In this document: in pieces, positions 8,329-15,682 of the stretch
Numbering within the stretch: position 1 is the first letter of the stretch
How the letters are laid out: the number at the start of each line of letters is the position of its first letter
Assembly: GCF_014204795.1 (NCBI RefSeq)
Contig: NZ_JACHMB010000001.1
Coordinates: 4,774,001-4,838,000, forward strand
Length of the DNA: 64,000 nt
Direction: 5' to 3'
DNA from: Nonomuraea jabiensis
GTDB lineage: Bacteria > Actinomycetota > Actinomycetes > Streptosporangiales > Streptosporangiaceae
Position numbers and translations under genes: made by a program
The notes under the pieces: model-generated
The model's input: the letters and a program-made list of their open reading frames with translations, nothing else
Databases searched by the model: none
Told to the model about the DNA's origin: nothing

Positions 8329-9293
8329 CACTCGTCCACCGCCACGTAACGCCACGTCTCGCCGTCCTCTTCGTCCACGTCCGGCTCCTCGTTCTCGGAC
8401 ACGTCGACCTCCACCCCGGGCAGGGCCTCGGTCACCCGCCGCATCATCTCGTCGGACATGTAGTGGTGGTGCAGGTCGAGCACGCGCAGATGGGTCAGCG
8501 GCTGGCCGCTGAGCAGCGCCTCCGCCCCGGCGTCGGTGAGCACGCCCATCGACAGGCTCAGCGTCTCGAGCCTGGCCACGACCGGCGCGGACGCCACTGC
8601 GGCGGCGAGCTCGTCCTGGATCTCGCTGTCCTGCAGGCCCAGATGACGCAGCGCCGGCAGCCGCTCGCCCCTGAGGATGGGCTCGACGTCGGAGACGTTG
8701 CTGTCGCCGCCGTACTCCGGCACGCCCAGCCAGAGCTCCAGGTGCTCCAGCACGGGCAACTCGCTGGCGGCCACGGCGCGAACGGCTTCTCCCGGCAGCC
8801 CTCCGGTCTCGAACCGCAGCACTTTCAGCGCCTCGTGCCGCACCGGCCGCAGCCGCAGACCGGAGCCACCGCGCACCTCCAACCGCTCCAGCTTCGGGTA
8901 CGCCTCCAGCAGCGGCGTGATGTCGGACTGCTGGATCCAGGAGATCTCGGACTCCTCCGACGAGATCGCGCCCAGGAAGAGCGAGCGCAGCTCGGGCAGC
9001 CGGCCGGCCTCGTCGGCCAGGCGGCGGACGATGGGGGCGCTGCTGTCGGTGTAGCAGTCTTCCCATGCGCCGATCACGATGGCCGTGACCTTCGCGGTGT
9101 CGACGTGCTCGAAGAACCGGTCGAAGCACTCGGCGATGCGGCCGCCGTCCCAGCTGCGCGCGCTGAGCCGCCACGCCACGGAACCGGCATCGGGCCACGG
9201 CCCGTCCCCGTCCATGGGCACCTCGGCCACGGGCAGGCCGGCGTAGGTCCCGTTGTAGCGGTTCCAGGGGCTCGGATAGTCGTCGTCGGTCAC
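8328..9293 (-). CDS. STM4015 family leucine-rich-repeat-like protein, copy 1
   Basis: 321 aa from GTG at 9293 with a GAGG ribosome site about 8 bases upstream. Same layout as copy 2: GLPVAEVPM, VTAIVIGAWED, then six to eight leucine-rich units ending LRVLDLHHH. It differs from copy 2 mainly in the N-terminus, the LPVLEHLELW segment and an acidic tail. First gene of the operon 9293-3444; the promoter must lie in the 113 bp between it and the divergent membrane-protein gene. Confidence 0.88.
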   Translation of the reverse strand: MTDDDYPSPWNRYNGTYAGLPVAEVPMDGDGPWPDAGSVAWRLSARSWDGGRIAECFDRFFEHVDTAKVTAIVIGAWEDCYTDSSAPIVRRLADEAGRLPELRSLFLGAISSEESEISWIQQSDITPLLEAYPKLERLEVRGGSGLRLRPVRHEALKVLRFETGGLPGEAVRAVAASELPVLEHLELWLGVPEYGGDSNVSDVEPILRGERLPALRHLGLQDSEIQDELAAAVASAPVVARLETLSLSMGVLTDAGAEALLSGQPLTHLRVLDLHHHYMSDEMMRRVTEALPGVEVDVSENEEPDVDEEDGETWRYVAVDE

Positions 9294-9406
9294 GGATGAT
9301 CCTCGTGTCGGGGGGGCCTGACGCGTCCTGTCCTACCAGAACCTGCCGACACTTCCGCCCGAGCTATGGTGCGCCGTGACCCGATTTGATCGAGGAGCGT
9401 GCGTCG

Positions 9407-10168
9407 ATGAACGGCAGGGAGCCCGACTGGGCGTACGTGGCCCGGTCTCTGGTCAAGGTCCTGGTCGTCACCGCGGCGCTGTACCTGGCCTTCATCGTGA
9501 CTGACCGGGTTCTGTGGTTGATCGTCGGTTCCGGCGACGAGCGGACGGCCTTGGTGTACGGCACGGCCGCCCGTGTCGCGAACCCGGACAAGCGCCTGGT
9601 GGACGGTCACGGCGACGCCGGATGGCTGCTGAACACCACCTACACCCTGCAGGGCGAGCCGCGCCGGGCCGGTCCCAGCGAGGGCTGGAAGGAGTACGAG
9701 ATCGTGCCGAGCCTGTTCGGCACCGTCCGGGCCCCCTCCCTCGACGGGCCGTCCGGCAGCCTGGGCGACGCAATCTCTTCCGTGCAGGCGGACACCGTCA
9801 TCGACTCGGGAGATGTTCGGCAGGCCATCGACGATCTTCCCCAGACGCTCGACGCCGTCGCGGTCGTCTGGAACCGCGACATGACCGAGGACTACATTCG
9901 GGCAGACTTCGCCTATCAGTGCGAGACCGAGCCGGAGGCGGCGTTGGCGGGGTTACGCAGGTGGGTGGGGCAGCTTGATGAGGGGGACGACCTCAGCGCC
10001 TTCATGCTGGACTACGAATGGCTCGACAGGGCGGCCAAGGAGGGCCTCGTGTACGGGCTCGTCGTAGACCGCTGGAAACTCGCCGACCTACGCAAGCTCC
10101 TGGACGACCCGGAGGTGCGGACGGTCCGGCTCGCTGACGTCGCCTTCGACCTCGACGGGGACGAGTAG
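9407..10168 (+). CDS. uncharacterised membrane-anchored protein
   Basis: 253 aa from ATG at 9407, with GAGGAGCG upstream; an earlier in-frame ATG at 9386 lacks a ribosome site. One hydrophobic helix at residues about 11-38 (VLVVTAALYLAFIVTD) would leave the remaining 215 residues outside the cytoplasm. I recognise no domain. The last 30 codons are repeated 1.6 kb downstream, beyond the DUF4143 ATPase gene. Confidence 0.7.
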   Translation: MNGREPDWAYVARSLVKVLVVTAALYLAFIVTDRVLWLIVGSGDERTALVYGTAARVANPDKRLVDGHGDAGWLLNTTYTLQGEPRRAGPSEGWKEYEIVPSLFGTVRAPSLDGPSGSLGDAISSVQADTVIDSGDVRQAIDDLPQTLDAVAVVWNRDMTEDYIRADFAYQCETEPEAALAGLRRWVGQLDEGDDLSAFMLDYEWLDRAAKEGLVYGLVVDRWKLADLRKLLDDPEVRTVRLADVAFDLDGDE

Positions 10169-10182
10169 CGTGAAGCCGTACG
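10082..10182 (+). repeat. 101-bp direct repeat, copy A (3' end of membrane-protein gene)
   Basis: GCCGACCTACGCAAGCTCC to the GTACG after the stop codon is repeated at 11701-11801 at a constant offset of 1619, with about five mismatches. Copy A forms the natural end of the gene at 9407. The DUF4143 ATPase gene and a 23-bp repeat array lie between the copies. Confidence 0.9.
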
Positions 10183-10207
10183 TGCTTCGGCGCGCTGACC
10201 AGCCCGG

Positions 10208-11479
10208 CTATTCCCCCTCGGTCGTGTTGCCGAACGTCCACAAGGACGCCATGGGTAGTGCGCGGAGCCTCTCGCCGAAAGGCAGGACCTGTTCGCCGGT
10301 ATAGAGGACGAACCCAGCGCGAAATCTTGCTCCGAGCCTGTCGGCCAGGTGGCGCAGTCCACGGAAGTCGTCGCCTCGGACGGTTTCGGCGGCCTTGATC
10401 TCAATGCCGATCACTTCGCCGGACGCGTGCTCCAGGACGACGTCCACCTCCACCTTGTCGCGGTCTCGGTAGTGGAACAGCTGAACGGGTTCGTTGGCCC
10501 AGGTGAGCTGACGCGCCACCTCGCCGATCGCGAAATTCTCAAGCAGTGGGCCGATGGGGGCGGTGACGTCTCTGGCGCGTTCGGGTGACATGCCGATGAG
10601 CCGGCCGCCGAGTCCGCTGTCTGTGACGAGCAGCTTGGGTGTGGAGATGGCGCGGCGAGTGAGATTCGATGACCAGGCCGGTATGCGTTTGATCACGAAG
10701 ACCAGTTCCAGGAGGTCCAAATAGCGGGAGAGCGTCACCCGAGGGAGCCCCACGTCGCCGGCGATCGACTGGACCACCGCCAGTCCTCCCATCCGGGCCG
10801 CTATGACGCTGAGAAGCCTGCGCATTTCTGCTGGACGCTCGATGTCCGAGATCTGCCGGACGTCTCTGGTGATCAGATCGGTTATGTAGGAGTCGAAGAA
10901 CCTGTTGCGCCTGCGTCCCGGGTCTCTCCGGACCGCCTCCGGGTAGCCGCCGCGCAGCGCCCTGTCCACGTAGTCAGGCTTACGGAGCGAGCAGGGACGC
11001 ATGGAAACGTCGACGCCATGTGTGAAGACGTAATCCACGAATCCGTCCGGAGCGCTGTCGATCTCACCCTGGGACAGTGGCCACAACTCGATGGTCTCCG
11101 TCCTGCCGGGCAGGGCGTCCGGCAGATCGCGTAGGTCCAGTAGGCGTGCGGAACCGGTGAGGAGATAACGGCCTGCACGCGGATCCCGATCGACCTCGTG
11201 CTTGATCGGCAGGAGTAGTTGCGGGGCACGCTGGATCTCATCGATCAGCAGAAGCGCGTCGTGCCGGACAAAGGCGACGGGATCCTCTTCGGCTGCGGCC
11301 AGGATCGCGGGGTCATCCAGGTAGAGCTGGCGGGCGTCGTCCACCCGGCCGGCGATCAAACTCGCCAGCGTGCTCTTTCCCACTTGCCGAGCGCCATTGA
11401 CGACGACCACCCGCGTGTCCGCCAGTGCTTCCAGCGTCATGGCTTGGGCGCGGCGAGAGAACAAAACTGGCTGTGTCAC
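10208..11479 (-). CDS. AAA family ATPase with DUF4143 domain
   Basis: 423 aa. Walker A is GARQVGKSTL at about residues 29-38, Walker B is LLLIDEIQR near 77, and sensor region is LLTGSARLL. The second half matches DUF4143: ALRGGYPEAVRR, PLLENFAIGEVARQL, then a YRDRDKVEVDVVLE/IEIKAA block resembling a restriction-endonuclease-fold core. These proteins are widespread, often mobile or defence associated, and have no settled function. Its position between two direct repeats suggests arrival by insertion. Confidence 0.88.
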   Translation of the reverse strand: MTQPVLFSRRAQAMTLEALADTRVVVVNGARQVGKSTLASLIAGRVDDARQLYLDDPAILAAAEEDPVAFVRHDALLLIDEIQRAPQLLLPIKHEVDRDPRAGRYLLTGSARLLDLRDLPDALPGRTETIELWPLSQGEIDSAPDGFVDYVFTHGVDVSMRPCSLRKPDYVDRALRGGYPEAVRRDPGRRRNRFFDSYITDLITRDVRQISDIERPAEMRRLLSVIAARMGGLAVVQSIAGDVGLPRVTLSRYLDLLELVFVIKRIPAWSSNLTRRAISTPKLLVTDSGLGGRLIGMSPERARDVTAPIGPLLENFAIGEVARQLTWANEPVQLFHYRDRDKVEVDVVLEHASGEVIGIEIKAAETVRGDDFRGLRHLADRLGARFRAGFVLYTGEQVLPFGERLRALPMASLWTFGNTTEGE

Positions 11480-11512
11480 ACTGACGCAGATTACAGCAGC
11501 TCAACCGCTCGT

Positions 11513-11604
11513 GTGGGCAGTTTGCCGCAGTCGGCGTGGGCGTTCTGCCGAGCATTACGTGGGCGTTCTGCCGAAGGATGTGTGGGCGCTTTGCCGAAGA
11601 GTGT
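11513..11604. repeat. four tandem 23-bp repeats upstream of the DUF4143 ATPase
   Basis: Units start exactly at 11513, 11536, 11559 and 11582. Consensus core is GTGGGCGTTCTGCCGA with seven variable bases. The array begins 33 bases upstream of the ATPase start codon. The period is not a multiple of three, so it is not coding; it resembles an iteron or multi-site operator. Confidence 0.88.
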
Positions 11605-11700
11605 CCCAGCGAAGTGTTCGGGTCACCCGCCCACTGCGGCCCTCAGAAAAGGCGAGGTCGGGGCGCTGTCGCCGGTTCCGGATGAGTCCAGGAGGTGCCT

Positions 11701-11801
11701 GCCGACCTACGCAAGCTCCTGGACGACCCGGAGGTGCAGACGGTCCGGCTCGCCGACGTCGCCTTCGACCTCGACGGGGATGAGTAGCGTGAAGGGGTAC
11801 G
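11701..11801 (+). repeat. 101-bp direct repeat, copy B (orphan gene 3' end)
   Basis: Carries the last 29 codons and stop codon of the 9407 gene but has no gene body upstream of it. About 95% identical to copy A. The rest of the gap (11802-12068) shows no gene I can support. Confidence 0.9.
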
Positions 11802-12068
11802 CCCTGTGGCATGTTCCACCATGGCGCGATAGATAAAGCCGGAAACGAGGATTTAGGAGACGACGTCAAACTGCTGGATGTCTACTCGACGCCGGGTCGT
11901 GTCGAACAGCGCAACAGCGTGGCACGAAATCTCCCCGATTTCGAGATGAGCCTGCCTTCGGATCACCTGTGGACCCATGGCCAAGAAGCGTGGACTGCCT
12001 GCCAACGACGCCGCGATGAGCACTCGTGAAGAATCGCCCATGTCACCGATACTTCCGAGGAGCGGTTC

Positions 12069-12452
12069 ATGCAGCAGTCGGTATGGCAAGCCCGCACGGC
12101 CACCCTGGGCGCGGTCGCGCTCGCATTCGTCGGTTCACTGGCCTTGACGGCTCCCACGGCCGAGGCGAGCGCGTCGTCCGGAACGGCGGCAGCGAAAACG
12201 GCCCAGGAGAGCGCACTGGCGATCTGCCCGGTAAAGGTCCTCAAGACCACCCAGCGCTGGTACCTGCAGGCCAACGGCACTTTCGCCTTCCACAATTACT
12301 TCCGGCAGGGCAGCCTGCTCAACATCTACCAGGGCGAGACCCGAAAGCACGGCAGCATCGTGGTCGTGAAGACGACGACGGTGGTGGGCGACTATCGCTT
12401 CTGGGTGAACCAGGCCCACATCGCCGGGACCGGCGGGTCCTGCCGCTCATAG
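12069..12452 (+). CDS. small secreted protein, SH3-like fold suspected
   Basis: 127 aa from ATG at 12069, ribosome site GAGGAGC. A classical signal peptide is visible (basic start, LGAVALAFVGSLALT core, cleavage expected after TAEA). The mature part has two cysteines (CPVKVL and the near-terminal GSC) that could pair, and beta-rich blocks RWYLQANGTF and YRFWVNQAHIAG that resemble bacterial SH3-like extracellular modules. No catalytic residues are apparent. Confidence 0.7.
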   Translation: MQQSVWQARTATLGAVALAFVGSLALTAPTAEASASSGTAAAKTAQESALAICPVKVLKTTQRWYLQANGTFAFHNYFRQGSLLNIYQGETRKHGSIVVVKTTTVVGDYRFWVNQAHIAGTGGSCRS

Positions 12453-12825
12453 CCGCTCTTCACCCGCCGAGGGAGCCGACCTACCGCCGTCATGGGCAGG
12501 GAGACGACGTTCCGCGTCCCAACCCCTGGCGTGTTCTATTCGCGCCTGCGCATATTGGCTGCCGGTATGAGCCCACTCACCACGGTGAGGCGTTGCAGGG
12601 CTGGATGCCGCGACTCGTGCCGGCCGCCAGTCGCTGCTCGCCTACCGTTACGTCGCCGATGCCACACTCAGTGAGGAATCACCTCGGCGCGCACACCGGA
12701 GATCATCGAACACTGCCGATGAGTCCATCGTGATCACCGTTCTCGCGGTGGCCGCGGCCGTCGCTGCGATCAGAAGATCGTACGCTGGTTGTCGGGCGCT
12801 GAGGGTGATCTGTGGGTCAGTGAGG
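12453..12825. other. intergenic stretch without supported gene
   Basis: Between the secreted-protein gene and the transposon remnants I see only short frames without ribosome sites or recognisable motifs. Confidence 0.5.
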
Positions 12826-12981
12826 TCAGGGCCCTTGGTGGAGGGTGGCGTACTCGGCGCGGGCCTGTTCGGCGGCGTCGGAGTAGCGCCGGGCCTTCTC
12901 GTGTTCTGCGAGGGCGCGGTAGACGCCGGCGAGGGAGGGGCTGTGGCCCTTGCGCTTGCCGGTGGGGATGATCAGATCCAT
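12826..12981 (-). CDS. possible 51-aa protein beside transposon remnant
   Basis: From ATG at 12981 the frame gives a 51-aa product with KRKGHSPSLAGVYRALAEHE and a charged helical tail ending HQGP. An AAGAAG stretch upstream could bind ribosomes. It follows the Tn3-type fragment on the same strand, so it may be cargo or debris of that element. No family recognised. Confidence 0.3.
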   Translation of the reverse strand: MDLIIPTGKRKGHSPSLAGVYRALAEHEKARRYSDAAEQARAEYATLHQGP

Positions 12982-13020
12982 CGGATCTTCTTGATGGGTT
13001 GGCCGGCCGCGCGGCGCCGC

Positions 13021-13147
13021 AGCACGGTAGATATCCGGCCACCAACCGCAGATGATCGCTGCGGGCCTGCTCCCGCCGACCGTACTCGGCAAGAACGTCA
13101 GGGTCCACGCTCAGCCGCTCGGCCAGATCGTCATCCATTGGAAATTC
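13021..13147 (-). pseudogene. Tn3-family transposase fragment (N-terminal region)
   Basis: One frame reads FPMDDDLAERLSVDP and then LAEYGRREQARSDHLRLV, which resembles the N-terminal DUF4158 region of Tn3-family transposases (L-x-x-Y-x-R-x-x-T/A-R-x-x-H). The similarity ends after about 40 residues and the frame becomes arginine/proline noise. A resolvase fragment lies 2 kb to the right. Confidence 0.5.
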
Positions 13148-13170
13148 CCCGGGGACTGCAGCCAGGCCCC

Positions 13171-14211
13171 TCAGCCCAGGTCGGACATGTCGAGCACGAA
13201 GCGGTAGCGGACGTCGTTGCGCCGGAGGCGGTCGAGTGCCGTGTGCACCTGTGAGGAGGGGAGCACTTCGACGTCGGCGGCGATGCCGTTGTCGGCGCAG
13301 AACCGGAGCATCTCGGCTGTCGCGGGGCGGCCTCCGCTGCCCGCGGAGCCGAGCTTCTTGCGGCCCACGAGCAGGTCCATGGCCTCGACGGTGACCGGGC
13401 CCAGGTGTCCGAGGAGGCTGAGGGTGCCGTCCATCGCCACCAACCGCAGGTACGGGGCGAGGTCGTGGGGTGCGGAGATGGTGTCGATGACGACGTCGAA
13501 GGTGTCGCGTGCCGCGGCCATCTGCTGGGTGTCGGTGGAGGCGATGAGGTCGTGAGCGCCGAGCCGGCGGGCGTCCTCGTGCTTGTCCCGCGTGCGGCTG
13601 ATGACGGTCGTGGCGGCGCCGAGCGCCACGGCCGTCTTGACGGCCAGGTGACCCAGGCCGCCGAGCCCGGCCACGGCGACGCGGCTGCCGGGGCCCACGC
13701 CGAGGGAGCGCAGGGGTTCCCAGACGGTGACGCCGGCGCACAGCAGCGGGGCGGCTGCGGCAGGGTCGAGACCGGAGGGGAGCGGGTAGGCAAATGCATC
13801 GCGTACGACGTACTCGCGGGAGTAGCCGCCCAGGGTGGTCGACCCGTCCTTCCGGTCGATGCCGCCGTAGGTCAGGGTCGGGAAGGAGTGGCAGAAATTC
13901 TCCTGTCCGGCTCGGCACATGGCGCACACGCCGCAGGAGTCGATGATGTTGCCCACCGCGACGCGGTCGCCGACCGAGAAGGCGGTCACCTCGGGGCCGG
14001 TCTCGGTCACGACGCCGGTGAGTTCGTGACCGGGCACCAGGGGCGCTTTCGCGTGCTGGCCGTAGTTTTGCAGGGCGTGCAGATCGGTGTGGCACACGCC
14101 GCAGTAGTCGACCTGTACCGCGATGTCATCTGGGCGCAGGTCACGGCGCTCCAGCGACGTGCGCCGCAACGCCATCGGGCCGGTCGCCTGCCATCCGGCG
14201 GTCGTTCGCAC
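13171..14211 (-). CDS. zinc-dependent alcohol dehydrogenase (NAD(P)-dependent)
   Basis: 346 aa from GTG at 14211. Catalytic zinc ligands are in DYCGVCHTDLH and VPGHELTG; the structural zinc site is the four-cysteine block CGVCAMCRAGQENFC. The nucleotide-binding glycine loop is VAGLGGLGHLAV. The GGIDRKDGSTTLGGYS segment fits the cinnamyl-alcohol/YahK-like MDR branch, which reduces aldehydes with NADPH. Divergent from a TetR gene with two similar operators between them, so it is probably repressed by that TetR and induced by an aldehyde or alcohol. Confidence 0.9.
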   Translation of the reverse strand: MRTTAGWQATGPMALRRTSLERRDLRPDDIAVQVDYCGVCHTDLHALQNYGQHAKAPLVPGHELTGVVTETGPEVTAFSVGDRVAVGNIIDSCGVCAMCRAGQENFCHSFPTLTYGGIDRKDGSTTLGGYSREYVVRDAFAYPLPSGLDPAAAAPLLCAGVTVWEPLRSLGVGPGSRVAVAGLGGLGHLAVKTAVALGAATTVISRTRDKHEDARRLGAHDLIASTDTQQMAAARDTFDVVIDTISAPHDLAPYLRLVAMDGTLSLLGHLGPVTVEAMDLLVGRKKLGSAGSGGRPATAEMLRFCADNGIAADVEVLPSSQVHTALDRLRRNDVRYRFVLDMSDLG

Positions 14212-14223
14212 AGCTGAGCTCCT

Positions 14224-14243
14224 TAAACAGACTGTTCGGTCTA
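14224..14243. promoter_or_regulatory. TetR operator candidate 1 (adh/tetR)
   Basis: TAAACAGACTGTTCGGTCTA, 13 bases upstream of the dehydrogenase start. Shares AAACxGACTGTTCxGTxTA with the second site; half-sites AGAC and GTCT are inverted. Confidence 0.6.
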
Positions 14244-14273
14244 TTGCAGACTAAGGGCGCCCGCGCACCAAAG

Positions 14274-14294
14274 CAAACCGACTGTTCTGTTTAG
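14274..14294. promoter_or_regulatory. TetR operator candidate 2 (adh/tetR)
   Basis: Contains AAACCGACTGTTCTGTTTA with inverted AAAC/GTTT ends, 13 bases upstream of the tetR start. Same core as site 1, 50 bases away, allowing control of both genes. Confidence 0.6.
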
Positions 14295-14306
14295 TAGGAT
14301 GGACAC

Positions 14307-14915
14307 ATGCCGGAACATCCCCAGACCTCGCGAGGTGCCGCGACCTACCAGCGCATCCTGGACGCCGCCACCGAGGAGTTCGCTCGGCACGGCATCGCCG
14401 GGGCGCGCATCGAACGCATCGTGACGGCAGCGCGCACCAACAAGGCGCAGCTCTACGCCTACTTCGGCGACAAGGAACGACTCTTCGACGCGATCTTTCT
14501 CAGCTCGCTGGAGCGCATCACCGACGTCGTACCCATCGACGCCGACGACCTCGCGGACTGGGCCGTGCGCCTCTACGACGAATACCTGCGTCGCCCCGAC
14601 CTCATCCGGCTGGCGACCTGGACCCGGCTGGAGCGCCGGCCTGCCGGGCACCTCGTCGAGACCCATCAGCACTACGACGACCGCAAGCTCACGGCCATCG
14701 CTAAGGCCCAGGCCGCCGGGCGGGTCCGCGCCGGTGACCCGTTCGACATCATGGCCATGGTCATCGCCATGTCCATGGCCTGGTCCCCGGTCAGCAACGT
14801 ATATGCGGCGAGCAGTCAAGAGCCCAAGGACATACATGACCAGCGCCGCGCTCTGCTCCGCGACTGCGTCCGAAGGGCCACCGCGACCGGCGGCGGCGAC
14901 GCATCCCCCTCATGA
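14307..14915 (+). CDS. TetR/AcrR family regulator (adh-linked)
   Basis: 202 aa. N-terminal HTH of the family: ILDAATEEFARHGIAGARI followed by NKAQLYAYFGDKERLF. The C-terminal ligand domain contains YLRRPDLIRLATW, as in TetR proteins of the YcdC/RutR-like type. Divergently transcribed from the zinc alcohol dehydrogenase. Confidence 0.88.
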   Translation: MPEHPQTSRGAATYQRILDAATEEFARHGIAGARIERIVTAARTNKAQLYAYFGDKERLFDAIFLSSLERITDVVPIDADDLADWAVRLYDEYLRRPDLIRLATWTRLERRPAGHLVETHQHYDDRKLTAIAKAQAAGRVRAGDPFDIMAMVIAMSMAWSPVSNVYAASSQEPKDIHDQRRALLRDCVRRATATGGGDASPS

Positions 14916-15159
14916 CAGCGGTTCGTCGAGGACGTCGCGACCCTGGGTGCTAAGCTCACCGATCGCCTTGCCGGACGATGGTGCCCTGCTGGGCGTGGTG
15001 CAGATCGCAGAAACCGGCACCGCTCGGTCGGCAGCATCGACAGATCCAGCTGGTGGTGTCCATCCCGCGCAGATACCAACCTCCACGACCGCACCGAAAC
15101 CAGTACGAACCGTAGTAGCAAAGATCGACAGGCGTCGCCCAGCCCGAATAACACCAGGT

Positions 15160-15511
15160 CAGCGTCTTCCATGTCTTCGCCGTGCTGGCGGAGTTCATTC
15201 GCGAACTCATCGTGGAAGGCACGCACGAGGGCCTGGCCGCCGCCCGCGCCCGCGGCCAGCGCCTGGGACGGCCGCCGGCGATGACTGCCGAGCAGATCCG
15301 GCACGCCCGCGACCTGCTCACCCGGCCGGAGAACACCGTCTCCTCGATCGCCCGGCTACTCGGCGTCAGCCGTTCCACGATCTACAAGTACGTTCCTGAT
15401 CTCGCGACAGGCCGCGCCGCCGTCGAACCGCCGACGGCGCGAGCCGAACTGGAAGCGGAAGCTGATTTCGCAGTTCAGGCTCTGTTCGGCGGCTGGTGTC
15501 ACGTTGGTTGA
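15160..15511 (+). pseudogene. serine resolvase C-terminal fragment (Tn3-type)
   Basis: The frame entering with FHVFAVLAEFIRELI and continuing through AAARARGQRLGRPPAM to VSSIARLLGVSRSTIYKYV is the long helix and C-terminal HTH of a Tn3-family resolvase. The N-terminal catalytic domain with its serine is absent upstream. The last ~35 residues run past the normal end. Together with the transposase fragment at 13021 it brackets the adh/tetR pair. The stretch 14916-15159 holds nothing else I recognise. Confidence 0.75.
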
Positions 15512-15682
15512 CGGCACCCCGGCACGCCCATGCGCATCCCTTTCCCAGGGTTCGGAAGACGCGCACTGCCAGGACGAGCGTACGCCGCAGGGCCCGGCGG
15601 CCGGCTGGTCCCGTGGCACGCCAGCCGCACCGTGGTACGAGGCGTGGGAGCCACGGATCGCCGGCCGGGGTCGGCGTGGCGG

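Noticed and set aside
7381..9198. 605-aa fusion frame containing STM4015 copy 2
   Set aside because: The first part is an out-of-frame reading of copy 1; the real start is the ATG at 8328 next to the copy 1 stop.
11513..11604. CRISPR array
   Set aside because: Four contiguous units without spacers and no cas genes nearby.
11811..12089. Short frames on both strands between the 101-bp repeat and the secreted-protein gene
   Set aside because: No ribosome sites or family motifs; cannot be separated from chance frames in GC-rich DNA.
12730..13254. 175-aa plus-strand frame
   Set aside because: Lies opposite the Tn3-type fragment and the end of the dehydrogenase gene; no motif.
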